The translations under genes were made by a program, and so were the position numbers. Below the pieces are notes generated by a model, which did not search any database, was not told the DNA's origin, and saw only the letters and a program-made list of their open reading frames with translations. From assembly GCA_016192105.1 (NCBI GenBank), contig JACPUV010000023.1, positions 116,209-180,208 on the forward strand: a stretch of DNA of 64,000 nucleotides, in the 5' to 3' direction. This DNA is from Sphingobacteriales bacterium (GTDB taxonomy: Bacteria; Bacteroidota; Bacteroidia; Chitinophagales; Chitinophagaceae). Of the stretch, positions 27,158-35,981 are shown piece by piece. How positions within the stretch are numbered: position 1 is the stretch's first letter; the number at the start of each line of letters is the position of its first letter.

Positions 27158-28630
27158 TCACTTAATGAGATAGGTATTGATAGAATGGCCCAGGATATCA
27201 GCTGCTGCCGCCTTCCCGTTTATCCATAAACTGAACCGGGCCCTGCTTCCCTGGTTCATCACTACCACAGTAATGGTTCCGTCCGGGTTCAGGAAAGCCG
27301 TAGAGAGCAACTGGCTGCGGCTCGGGCTGCTGGTAATTCGTTTGGCGCCGGGCTGAATAAACTTTGAAAAATGACCAATATAATAATAGGCATTGGTATA
27401 GATCAACTCACCGGTTTTGGTATCGCCGTGGACAGGTGCAAAACAGAAATTCTGTACATGGTTGGGACCACCGGTTTCATCCAGGAGAATGTTCCAGTCG
27501 GTAAAGCCCACCATCCCGTTATTGAAATCGTTGATCATGCTGCGCCCGTATTCCTCGCCCAGCACCCATTCTTTTAAACGGGAGGTTTTAAATGCTTCAG
27601 CACAGCCTTCGGTGAACAGGATGTTTTTATCCGGGTATGCTTCATACACCCTTTTGATATTTTCGTACATGGGCTGTCCGCCACTCCAGTCTTCGTACCA
27701 GTGAAAGCCGATCCCCCAGGCATATTTGGCCGCTTCGGGGTCATTGAAATAGGTTTGTGCCCGCTGGTAGATCAGGTCGCGGTTATGATCCCACACAATG
27801 ATCTTTTTATCCTGTAAACCCTCCTTCTGCATCGTGGGGCCCAGGTGATTTTTCAGGAAATCCCTTTCCTCTTCTGCCGTATAGATACAGCTTTCCCAGC
27901 GCTGGGTGGCCATGGGTTCATTCTGTACGGATATCCCCCAAACCGGTACACCCTCTTTCTCATATTCTTTAATGAATTTGGTATAATACAGGGCCCAGCT
28001 GCTGTAATAATCCGCTTTCAGTTTTCCGCCGTGCAGCATATCGTTGTTTTCCTTCATCCAGGCGGGAGGGCTCCAGGGACTGGCAAAAAGATTCAGCTGA
28101 CCCCCTGCCGCTTTCATCGCTTCTTTGATAAAGGGGATCTTATACTTTTTATCGTGTTCAATATTGAAGGTCTTTAAGTCCTTGTCGCCGTCCTGCACAT
28201 AGGTGTACATATCGCTGCTGAAATCGCAACTGTTGATATTGGTCCGGGCCACATTATACCCGATTCCTTTTCCCTTATCAAAATACGCTGCCAGGAATTC
28301 TGCCTGCTTGTCTTTGGGCAGTTTGTAAAACGTTTCGGCAGACGCATCGGTCAGGGCCGCACCGGTGCCAAAGTAGGTCTGGAAGGTCTTCCCGGGATCC
28401 ACAAATACAGTGATCTCGTTCTCAAAAGGCTGCCCTTTGTCCGCAAACGCCAGGGTATCGGTAAGGGATAACCGGTAATCCGAACTGTCGGCCGTGGTGT
28501 ATGTGATCACTTTTTTTCCTTCCGTGGAAAAGGAAGCAGGCGCTGCGCCTGCGGTTACTGATTTTTCTTTTGTATCCGTACAGGCCATTGCCCCGGCCAC
28601 TAACATGAAAAGGCATGCATTCTTTATCAT
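27158..28630 (-). CDS. GH30 glycoside hydrolase, lipoprotein (copy 1)
   Basis: The ATG at 28630 (MIKNACLFMLVAGAMAC) gives 490 residues with lipobox Cys17; a longer reading would overlap the upstream gene's end. It is a (beta/alpha)8 barrel with beta-sandwich. The acid/base is Glu238 in VQNEP and the nucleophile Glu341 in LFTEGC. FASPWSPPAWMK and the DHNRD motif are typical of GH30 glucosidases and beta-1,6-glucanases. In fungal-wall or laminarin degradation GH30 enzymes remove beta-1,6 branches. The next gene upstream is a second GH30. Exact linkage is not certain. Confidence 0.9.
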   Translation of the reverse strand: MIKNACLFMLVAGAMACTDTKEKSVTAGAAPASFSTEGKKVITYTTADSSDYRLSLTDTLAFADKGQPFENEITVFVDPGKTFQTYFGTGAALTDASAETFYKLPKDKQAEFLAAYFDKGKGIGYNVARTNINSCDFSSDMYTYVQDGDKDLKTFNIEHDKKYKIPFIKEAMKAAGGQLNLFASPWSPPAWMKENNDMLHGGKLKADYYSSWALYYTKFIKEYEKEGVPVWGISVQNEPMATQRWESCIYTAEEERDFLKNHLGPTMQKEGLQDKKIIVWDHNRDLIYQRAQTYFNDPEAAKYAWGIGFHWYEDWSGGQPMYENIKRVYEAYPDKNILFTEGCAEAFKTSRLKEWVLGEEYGRSMINDFNNGMVGFTDWNILLDETGGPNHVQNFCFAPVHGDTKTGELIYTNAYYYIGHFSKFIQPGAKRITSSPSRSQLLSTAFLNPDGTITVVVMNQGSRARFSLWINGKAAAADILGHSINTYLIK

Positions 28631-28647
28631 ATCGTTTGATTTAATTA

Positions 28648-30090
28648 TTACCATACAAAGGTACCTGTTGCGCCGGCGGCTAATTCTGTCACCGCCCATT
28701 TTTCTTTATATTTTATATTAAAAGTGGCCGCGCTGCCATCATTGATCACGATTAAGACTTTTTTCCCGTCGGGCCGCAGGAAAGCGGCATTCGGGAGACC
28801 GGATACATTGCTGCTTTCGATCCGGACTGAACCGGCCGGTACAAATTTGGAGGCATGGGCCACGATATAGTAACCCACATTCCGGGTCACGGACGAGCCG
28901 CTGATCGTAACGGCCCCTTTGCATTCTGAACAGCCCCCGGGTGTATGCGGATTATAGGAGGGGTCGTTGGCCAGGTTCCACTCCAGGGCCACTTTGCTCC
29001 AGTTCCGCATCGAGCCGATGATGACATTTTTCATATGCCATTTCAGGTCGCCTCCAAAATTTCCGTTGGCGCCTGTCCACTGTTCTGTGAAATACAGATT
29101 CTTGTCCGGGTGAGCAGCCCTTACTCCCGAGAGGGCGCTGATATCCCCTGCATATAAATGGAACGCACTGCCATCAATGTATTGTTTGGCATCGGGGTCA
29201 TTCAGGATCGTAATGGGATAATTCGGGTTATCACAGTTATGATCCCAGATGATGATCTTCGTGCTAAGGTTCGCTGCCCGGAATGCGGGACCCAGGTGGT
29301 TCTTTACAAAATCAGCCTGCTGAACGGCCGACATGACCATGCTGGGATTATTACCCCCGTGCTGCGGTTCATTCTGTACGGTCACCGCATCCACCGTAAT
29401 TCCTTTGGCGGCCATGGCCTGTACATATTTCACAAAATACTGGGCATAGACTGAGTAATATTGTGTTTGCAGGCTGCCGCCTATTGAACTGCCATTGTCT
29501 TTCATCCAGACCGGAGCGCTCCAGGGAGAACCCATGATCTTTATCTGCGGGTTGATCGCCAGGACCTTTTTCAGTACCGGTATGAAATCAACCGTATCCT
29601 GGGCCAGGCTGAAATTTGCCAGTGTGGGGTCGGTCTGGCCGGCCGGCATATCATCGTAACTGAATACCGATGCATTGAGGTCGGAAGCCCCGATACTGAC
29701 GCGGAGATAACTCACCCCGATTGCGTCTGTCCCATTTCCAAACAACTCATTCAGTAAACCCGCTTTGGAAGTGGCATCCATATGGTTGATCAGGTAGGCG
29801 CTGCCCCCCGTAAGGGTATAACCAAAACCGTCAACTGCCTGGTAACGGGTAGCCGAATCAATATCTATCGTGGTATAATTGTTTGCGGCCGTACCAAAGG
29901 AAAGCTTGCCGGCCTGCTTCTGCAGTTCGGCCGAACGGTCCCCCTTCGTGATCCAGTATTCCGCCTGCAGCGCGCTGCCGCTGCCACCGCCAGTGCCTCC
30001 GCCGCCGCTATTATTTCCCTTTGAACAATTAGAAGACAAGGATACAACTGCCCCCATTAAGAAGGCGCCAAAAAGCAAATTCGTTTTCAT
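28648..30090 (-). CDS. GH30 glycoside hydrolase, lipoprotein (copy 2)
   Basis: A 480-residue lipoprotein (SSNC, Cys22) followed by a Gly/Ser linker (about 26-38), which suits a surface-tethered enzyme. Catalytic residues are Glu241 in VQNEP and Glu336 in YFTEQW. MGSPWSAPVWMKDNG and WDHNCD match GH30. A short beta-sandwich ends the protein (NIKYKEKWAVTELAAGATGTF). Its divergence from copy 1 argues for different specificities rather than a recent duplication. It follows the UnbV-type gene by 28 bases in the same direction. Confidence 0.9.
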   Translation of the reverse strand: MKTNLLFGAFLMGAVVSLSSNCSKGNNSGGGGTGGGSGSALQAEYWITKGDRSAELQKQAGKLSFGTAANNYTTIDIDSATRYQAVDGFGYTLTGGSAYLINHMDATSKAGLLNELFGNGTDAIGVSYLRVSIGASDLNASVFSYDDMPAGQTDPTLANFSLAQDTVDFIPVLKKVLAINPQIKIMGSPWSAPVWMKDNGSSIGGSLQTQYYSVYAQYFVKYVQAMAAKGITVDAVTVQNEPQHGGNNPSMVMSAVQQADFVKNHLGPAFRAANLSTKIIIWDHNCDNPNYPITILNDPDAKQYIDGSAFHLYAGDISALSGVRAAHPDKNLYFTEQWTGANGNFGGDLKWHMKNVIIGSMRNWSKVALEWNLANDPSYNPHTPGGCSECKGAVTISGSSVTRNVGYYIVAHASKFVPAGSVRIESSNVSGLPNAAFLRPDGKKVLIVINDGSAATFNIKYKEKWAVTELAAGATGTFVW

Positions 30091-30118
30091 ACAGAAATTT
30101 TTTGAGCCCCGTTGCCCA

Positions 30119-33100
30119 TCAATTTTGAACAGCGGGTTTAAAGAACAATAAAGAGCTGTTATTCCGGGCCACTACCAGTACTTTTCCTTTGCCCGCTACA
30201 CGGATCCATTTCATATCCCTGGTTTCACCGGAAACAGAAGGAAGCGCAGTTTTGAAAGTAAAATCGCCGGTATTTTTTGTAAAACCGAATAAAGTGGGAA
30301 GCAGGCCGTCGTAGCGTCCTTCATAAGGAATCACCCCGTAGAAATTACCGCTGCCGATATAAGCGCCTTCCTGCCCGGGTACCGCAGCGGCAAACGACAT
30401 CAGCGGGGCCAGTTGCAGTTCATCCGGCAGATCCCGCCGGGTGAAATTCCCTTTCCCGTCATTGATAAAACAACTGGAAGCCAGCACTTCTGCTTTTGCT
30501 TCGGTGTAATTCTTAAAAAGGTCGAAGAACATATAGTCCACCGTCTTGCCGGCCACTTCACTGTAGGTCAGGTAGGCTTTTTTTAACACCGGCAGCGGCC
30601 GTTCCAGTTCATCCTTTGCCAGGAACGTGTACTCCTTTCCGTCGATCGTATAGCAAAGGATCTGTTCATTCGTACCGTTATTGTCAAAGTCCTTTACATA
30701 GAGTTTGACCGGACCGTTCTTCCCGGCATAGAGTTTCGAGTTATGTCCCCAGTTGCCGGCGAGAAGATCGGTAAAGCCGTCCCCGTTTACATCGGTGGCA
30801 TAAATTGTTTGCCAGAGCCCCGTGGATTGCGGGACATCCGCTTCCGAAAATATTCCTTTACTATTCATAAAGACTTTCACCGGCATGAATTCTCCTGTTA
30901 TGACCAGGTCTTCCCAGCCATCCTTATTCAGATCGGCAAAGACCGCAGTGCTTACCATGCCAACTGATTTCAGGGGTATTTTATTCTCCCCGTCAAATTT
31001 AAAATGACCCGTCCCGTCATTGATCATCAGGAAAGAAGTCTGGGGCAGGCCATAGGCAGTCGGACTGGCCAGGTTACCGATAAATATATCCTGGTCCCCG
31101 TCCTTATCAATATCCGCATGGGCGATGCAGGATTTGTTTTCGTACTGCTGCGAGAACGGGTTGTGTACTTTGGTGAACTTTCCTTTCCCGTCGTTCAGGT
31201 ACAGGCGGTCTTCCAGGGCCAGGGCATTGTTCCGGGGTTCATTTCCCCCGCTCAGCACATAGAGATCCGTGAAGCCGTCACCGTTTACATCGAGGAAGGC
31301 TGCATCCACGTCTTCGCAAACCGCATCCGGGCTGAAAAGGGCAGTATCTGTTTCCACGAAACTTCCGTTGGCCTGCTGGATCATCAGGGCCCCGGGCTGA
31401 TCTTTTGCGCCACAGGCATAAAAATCATCCAGCCCGTCCCCGTTCACATCGGCCACGGCTATTTTAGGACCCCGGGTGGATAAAGCATGGGGGATCAGGT
31501 ATTGAACATTGAAATCCACAAATTCATTTTCCTTATGCTTCCAGTTGCAGGGAATGCTGCTGGTAATATCTTCAAATAAGGCCGGCGCCGGTTTAAAATA
31601 GCTGTCGTAATTAAATGTATCCCTGGCCTCTTTCTTATTAATTACAAGGGATTTGCTGACCGCTACATTCCGGATTGTTTGTGCATGCTGATCGGGCCAG
31701 ACTATGAGTATGCTGTCAGCTGTAGCAGCCGAGTCCAATCCGAAATGAAGCCGGGGTTCGGAGGAAGACTGGAATCCACGGGTCAGCATCAGTTGCTGGT
31801 ACTGCATTTTTCCCTTAGCAAAAACCCAGGCTTTTACACCCAGTCCAAAGCGGTTCAGGCTATCACCGGAAAAAGATAGGGTAAGGTAATTTCTCCCGGT
31901 GGCATTGTTCCGTAATACCGTGGCTTTTTTGTTGATGCAGTTCATCACCACATCCAGGTCACCATCATTGTCCAGGTCGGCATAGGCAGCCCCGTTAAAA
32001 TAGCCCTTCATGTTGCCGGTGCCCCAATCACGGCTTACATCCCGGAAGGATCCGTTGCCATTGCCTTTAAAGAAAAACGGGTGGGAGCTGCCGTCAGGCA
32101 TGGCCTCAATGGTCTCATCATCGTATTGATCTGTGTGGCTCAGGTTCCGTTTTGATTCCATATCCGAAACAAAGCGTACATAGTCCAGGTCCACCGGCCG
32201 TTTTACAATACCGCTGGATATGAACAGGTCCTTGTTACCATCATTGTCAAAATCGGCAAACAGGGGGGACCAGCTCCAGTCCGTTGCGGAGACCCCGCTC
32301 ATCAGTCCTGTTTCGCTGAAGGAACTCCCGTTCCCGTTATTCCGCTGGAGGCAGTTACGGGAATACTGGTGCTGGTATCCGTTTATTTCCAGTTTTACTT
32401 TATAGATATCCGGGTTTTCGTCACTGCCGTAGGTTTTCAGTGTTTTTTCATCCGGGGGCAGCATATCCGCGGTCACCACATCGGGTTGCCCGTCGTTATT
32501 ATAATCCGCTATATCATTGCCCATGCTGAAACGGCTGTAATGCCGGAAATGATCAGCGCCGCTTTCCGTGAACCCCCCGTTCTTATTGTTGATATAGTAA
32601 TAGTCATTCTCATGAAAATCATTACCGATATAAATATCTTCCCAACCGTCGTTGTTAAGATCGGCGACTGCCAGTCCCAGCCCGTACCCCAGGTTACTCT
32701 GGTAAATACCGGCCGCTTCCGATACATCCGTGAATTTCCCGTTGACATTTACATCGTTGCGCAGGAGAATATCCCCGGATAAGGGATCCTTTTTCCTCCG
32801 GTTCATCGTATCCACGATATTGGCATGCGGATGGGCCGACTGGTTGAGGATATAACAGTCAAGGTCCCCGTCATGGTCATAATCGAAGAAAGCCGTTTGC
32901 GTGGTCAGGCCGGCAAAGTCAAGTCCGTAAGCGGAACTCTTTTCCGTAAATGTCGTATTGCCGTTATTGATGAACAGTTCGTTGTGTCCCTTCAGGTCAT
33001 ATTTTTTATTAATGGAACTCACGTAGATATCCAGTAAGCCATCCCCGTTCACATCGGCCATGGTAACACCGGTACACCAGTCGGCCGTTCCTTTTACGCC

Positions 33101-33427
33101 GGCTTTCTCCGTAATGTCTTCAAATTCAAAATTGCCTTTATTCAGGTACAGTTTATTTCCTCCTTTGTTATTCGCGGTGAAATAAATATCCGGCAGCCCG
33201 TCATTGTTGATATCCCCGGTAGCCACCCCACCCCCATTATAATAGTAGAGATAGTAGAGGATATTAAAAAGTTTATGTTTCTCCGGTTCGTTGGTAAAAC
33301 GGATATTCGTACGGGAAGAAGAAAGGCTGGTAAAAAAAGGCGTGGGTTTATTACAACTGTTCAGGAAGGCAAGGAGTATGAATCCGCAAAGGAATTTTCC
33401 TCCTGCAGGATGGATATACTTTTTCAT
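30119..33427 (-). CDS. FG-GAP/VCBS repeat lipoprotein with ASPIC-UnbV domain
   Basis: A very large lipoprotein of 1102 residues (LNSC, Cys25). It carries many FG-GAP propeller repeats with calcium-binding loops such as DVNGDGLLDIY, DYDHDGDLDCY, DLNNDGWEDIY and DFDNDGNKDLF. An ASPIC/UnbV domain lies at about residues 510-585 (FGLGVKAWVFAKGK, LHFGL). A second set of repeats follows (DVNGDGLDDFY, DINKDG-like loops to about 960). Integrin-like propellers of this kind bind surfaces or glycans; their function in Sus-like loci is not established. It sits between the SusCD/LamG genes and GH30, so it is probably an accessory surface protein of locus B. Confidence 0.88.
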   Translation of the reverse strand: MKKYIHPAGGKFLCGFILLAFLNSCNKPTPFFTSLSSSRTNIRFTNEPEKHKLFNILYYLYYYNGGGVATGDINNDGLPDIYFTANNKGGNKLYLNKGNFEFEDITEKAGVKGTADWCTGVTMADVNGDGLLDIYVSSINKKYDLKGHNELFINNGNTTFTEKSSAYGLDFAGLTTQTAFFDYDHDGDLDCYILNQSAHPHANIVDTMNRRKKDPLSGDILLRNDVNVNGKFTDVSEAAGIYQSNLGYGLGLAVADLNNDGWEDIYIGNDFHENDYYYINNKNGGFTESGADHFRHYSRFSMGNDIADYNNDGQPDVVTADMLPPDEKTLKTYGSDENPDIYKVKLEINGYQHQYSRNCLQRNNGNGSSFSETGLMSGVSATDWSWSPLFADFDNDGNKDLFISSGIVKRPVDLDYVRFVSDMESKRNLSHTDQYDDETIEAMPDGSSHPFFFKGNGNGSFRDVSRDWGTGNMKGYFNGAAYADLDNDGDLDVVMNCINKKATVLRNNATGRNYLTLSFSGDSLNRFGLGVKAWVFAKGKMQYQQLMLTRGFQSSSEPRLHFGLDSAATADSILIVWPDQHAQTIRNVAVSKSLVINKKEARDTFNYDSYFKPAPALFEDITSSIPCNWKHKENEFVDFNVQYLIPHALSTRGPKIAVADVNGDGLDDFYACGAKDQPGALMIQQANGSFVETDTALFSPDAVCEDVDAAFLDVNGDGFTDLYVLSGGNEPRNNALALEDRLYLNDGKGKFTKVHNPFSQQYENKSCIAHADIDKDGDQDIFIGNLASPTAYGLPQTSFLMINDGTGHFKFDGENKIPLKSVGMVSTAVFADLNKDGWEDLVITGEFMPVKVFMNSKGIFSEADVPQSTGLWQTIYATDVNGDGFTDLLAGNWGHNSKLYAGKNGPVKLYVKDFDNNGTNEQILCYTIDGKEYTFLAKDELERPLPVLKKAYLTYSEVAGKTVDYMFFDLFKNYTEAKAEVLASSCFINDGKGNFTRRDLPDELQLAPLMSFAAAVPGQEGAYIGSGNFYGVIPYEGRYDGLLPTLFGFTKNTGDFTFKTALPSVSGETRDMKWIRVAGKGKVLVVARNNSSLLFFKPAVQN

Positions 33428-33460
33428 TGAGCAAATTTCGGGATGATATGGCTAATAAAC

Positions 33461-33497
33461 GAAAAGGGCTGAAACAATAATTGTCCAGCCTCTTTTC
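33461..33497. promoter_or_regulatory. Stem-loop between LamG and UnbV-type genes
   Basis: GAAAAGGGCTG and CAGCCTCTTTTC pair with one bulge, and the loop holds a second palindrome, ACAATAATTGT. There is no T-run directly after it on the minus strand, so it may be an RNA stability or attenuation element rather than a full terminator. Confidence 0.4.
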
Positions 33498-33541
33498 TGC
33501 TTATGCTCTGCGATTGCCAAAAAAAGATTTAGCAAATCATA

Positions 33542-34381
33542 TTACAACCGGCTATTATACAACGCGGCAACCTCAGTTGCAGATAAAGCTTTACCATACA
33601 AGCGGAATTGATCCATGGTCCCGTTGTAAGACCTGATCCAGTCGTCGGTCGGACCGGTCGTATTGGCATGCTTGTTCCAGCCGGCCAGGATGAATTTATA
33701 CGCGTTTTTGAAGTTTACGGCACCCCTCGGGCTACCGCCGTTCTTCACGTCGGTCTGGGTGGGGGTCATTCCATCTACGATGGCCCCGTCAAAATAATAG
33801 GTCATTTTCGACGTGGTCTGATCGTAGGAATACACGATATGGTGCCAGCTACCGTCAAATACCGGCTTGTTGAATGTGCCTTCCAGCCACTGATCCATCA
33901 CACATAATTTCATGGTGGCGCTGGCGGCCGTCTGGTTTTCCATCAGCAGGAATACTGCGCTATGGTGCCATCCGTAGGTATCGTCGGCCAGGGAGAACAG
34001 GAACTCTGTACGTCCCGGCTGGGCGGTATTTTTCAGCCACATGGAAATGCTGAAACTGGTTGCATCTTTGAAATCATTGGCAGAAGGATAAAGAACGGCT
34101 TTCCCATCAGAACCCTGGATTGCTTTTCCCGTTACACCTGCAACAGATGTGAGGGGATTGCTGGCCGGGAAATTGGCGCGGATACTGTCCACCCCATTCA
34201 TCAGGGGGTCGGCAGAAGCTCCGTCAAAAGCCGCATAGAATTTCAGGGGGCCACCCGGGGGGTTGGCATCCGGCGGATAGTCGGCATAGCCCGGTTTATT
34301 CATTTTCTGGCAGCTGGCCATTAAAACCACAGCTGAAAATCCCAGGAAAACTTTTGTGAATAGTTGAGTTGTCTTTGTCAT
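33542..34381 (-). CDS. LamG/concanavalin-like lectin-domain lipoprotein
   Basis: A 279-residue lipoprotein (LMASC, Cys24). After a Pro/Gly-rich linker (about 30-46) there is one LamG-like beta-sandwich to the end. It is recognised by FSISMWLKNTAQPGRTEFLF, DGSWHHIVYSYD, KMTYYFDGAIVDG and the closing DQFRLYGKALSATEVAALY. The latter closing pattern is typical of LamG proteins in Bacteroidota. It is the first gene after susD in locus B, the usual place for a surface glycan-binding protein. Binding of beta-glucan is inferred from position only. Confidence 0.85.
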   Translation of the reverse strand: MTKTTQLFTKVFLGFSAVVLMASCQKMNKPGYADYPPDANPPGGPLKFYAAFDGASADPLMNGVDSIRANFPASNPLTSVAGVTGKAIQGSDGKAVLYPSANDFKDATSFSISMWLKNTAQPGRTEFLFSLADDTYGWHHSAVFLLMENQTAASATMKLCVMDQWLEGTFNKPVFDGSWHHIVYSYDQTTSKMTYYFDGAIVDGMTPTQTDVKNGGSPRGAVNFKNAYKFILAGWNKHANTTGPTDDWIRSYNGTMDQFRLYGKALSATEVAALYNSRL

Positions 34382-34416
34382 TTTAATTCAGTTTTCTGTT
34401 TAAAGAAAGAGTTGAA

Positions 34417-34444
34417 TCTGGCCCGGTCTTTAAACCGGACCAGA
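34417..34444. promoter_or_regulatory. Stem-loop between susD and LamG genes
   Basis: TCTGGCCCGGT and ACCGGACCAGA pair over 11 positions with one mismatch and a 6-base loop. It lies in the 72-base gap after susD. Similar intergenic stem-loops recur in this locus (33461, 39369-39435) and may set relative expression. Confidence 0.4.
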
Positions 34445-34453
34445 TAATTTATT

Positions 34454-35962
34454 TTACCAGCAGGGATTCTGCACCAGCACGCCACCGGCAAAGTCGATAG
34501 CAGCCTGCGGGATCGGGTAGTATTTATGACAGTCGGTATAACCAGCTCCGCCTAATACGGTATTGGCATCACCCCATCTTACCAGGTCGAAAAAACGCTC
34601 CCCTTCCATGGCCAGTTCATACCTTCTTTCATTCTTGATAATGGTCCGGAAGGAAGCCTGGTCAACAAAAGCGGCATTCGCTAAACCGGCCCTTGTCCGG
34701 ATCTGGTTGATATAGCTCAGCGCTAATGCCTGGTTACCGGCGCCACCGAGTTCATTGGCCGCTTCGGCAGCCATCAGCAGCACATCGGCATAGCGGAGTT
34801 CGCGTTGGTTTACCCAACCGGCCTGCCGGTTCCCGGTTTGTGTCTGCATGGCAGGTTCCGGATATACTTTCTTGTTCCAGAATTTGCGGGGCAGCGGTCC
34901 GGCCGGTACATCGAATACAGATCCGGGAACAGTGCGTCCATAGTAGCCATCACTTTGACCGGAGTAAAGGATGGTTGCATCTTTACGAATATCACCCGCC
35001 TCGTATGCATCCACGAGAGATTGGGTTGGTGTATTCCAGCCCCATCCGAGGTCCCATTCACCGGAACCACGTACGCCCTGGGCGATTCCGTACCAGGAAA
35101 AGTAGTTGTCGGTACCATTGGGCCCGATATAAGCCTGTATTTCCCAGATCGATTCCTTACTGTTTTCACCCTCTTCGCGGAAGAGTTTGGTGAAGTCTGA
35201 TTTCAGCTCATACTGTCCGGTACTGATGATCTGCTGGCAAAGAGCCAGGGCGCCGGACCAGTTTTGCCTGTACAGCATGGCTTTAGCCTGCAGGGCCTTG
35301 GCAGCCGCGTTGGTTAAACGGCCCGTGTATTTGGCCGGCCAGGTGGCGGGCAGGTTGGCGATGGCGAAGCTCAGGTCCGCGTCGATCAGCGCATAGATCT
35401 CGGCAACCGGCGCTTTAGCTTTCTTACTATCATTCGGATTGTACACCCTGAAATCGATCTTGGGTACTTCCCCAAAGGTTCTTACCAGGTCGAAATAAGA
35501 GAAGGCCCGGAAGAATTTAGCTTCCGCAATATTCACCATCGAAGCCGCATCGGTCAGGCCCAGTGAGTCCGCTAATTGTAATGCGGTATTGGCCTGGCCA
35601 ATCAGTACATAGTGCTGGTCCCAGTAAGTAGTATTGGACCAGTGGTCTTTTACGTACTGGAACTGGTCGTAGATAACACCCCAGTCGGCGCCATCAGCCG
35701 CACTGCTTCCTTTTTCAGAATCATCTGCACGGAATCCGTGGATCGCCAGCCAGGGAATACCACCAAAAGCCTGTCCTGCCACATCCCCATTGCGGATGGC
35801 ACCATATAAACCGTAGATCTGTCCTTCCAGACCTCCCTGGTTCAGGTCATCCAGGGTTGCCGTCAAAGGTTTGCGGTCCAGGAACTTTTTACAGCCCGTA
35901 AACAATACCAGCAGCGGGACCGCCAAAAGCAGACTCCAAACCCAATTTTTTACTTTATTCAT
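34454..35962 (-). CDS. SusD/RagB-family outer-membrane lipoprotein (locus B)
   Basis: A 502-residue lipoprotein (FTGC, Cys24; KKFLDRKPLTATLDDL follows). RagB/SusD features are the TPR-type helical half (AEAKFFRAFSYFDLVRTFGE) and the C-terminal block RRYELAMEGERFFDLVRWGD, ending IDFAGGVLVQNPCW. It pairs with the adjacent STN-type SusC (19-base gap). Its low similarity to the locus A SusD suggests a different ligand, perhaps beta-1,2- or beta-1,6-glucan in view of the GH144 and GH30 genes downstream. Confidence 0.95.
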   Translation of the reverse strand: MNKVKNWVWSLLLAVPLLVLFTGCKKFLDRKPLTATLDDLNQGGLEGQIYGLYGAIRNGDVAGQAFGGIPWLAIHGFRADDSEKGSSAADGADWGVIYDQFQYVKDHWSNTTYWDQHYVLIGQANTALQLADSLGLTDAASMVNIAEAKFFRAFSYFDLVRTFGEVPKIDFRVYNPNDSKKAKAPVAEIYALIDADLSFAIANLPATWPAKYTGRLTNAAAKALQAKAMLYRQNWSGALALCQQIISTGQYELKSDFTKLFREEGENSKESIWEIQAYIGPNGTDNYFSWYGIAQGVRGSGEWDLGWGWNTPTQSLVDAYEAGDIRKDATILYSGQSDGYYGRTVPGSVFDVPAGPLPRKFWNKKVYPEPAMQTQTGNRQAGWVNQRELRYADVLLMAAEAANELGGAGNQALALSYINQIRTRAGLANAAFVDQASFRTIIKNERRYELAMEGERFFDLVRWGDANTVLGGAGYTDCHKYYPIPQAAIDFAGGVLVQNPCW

Positions 35963-35981
35963 AGCTTAAGAGTTTTAAGAA

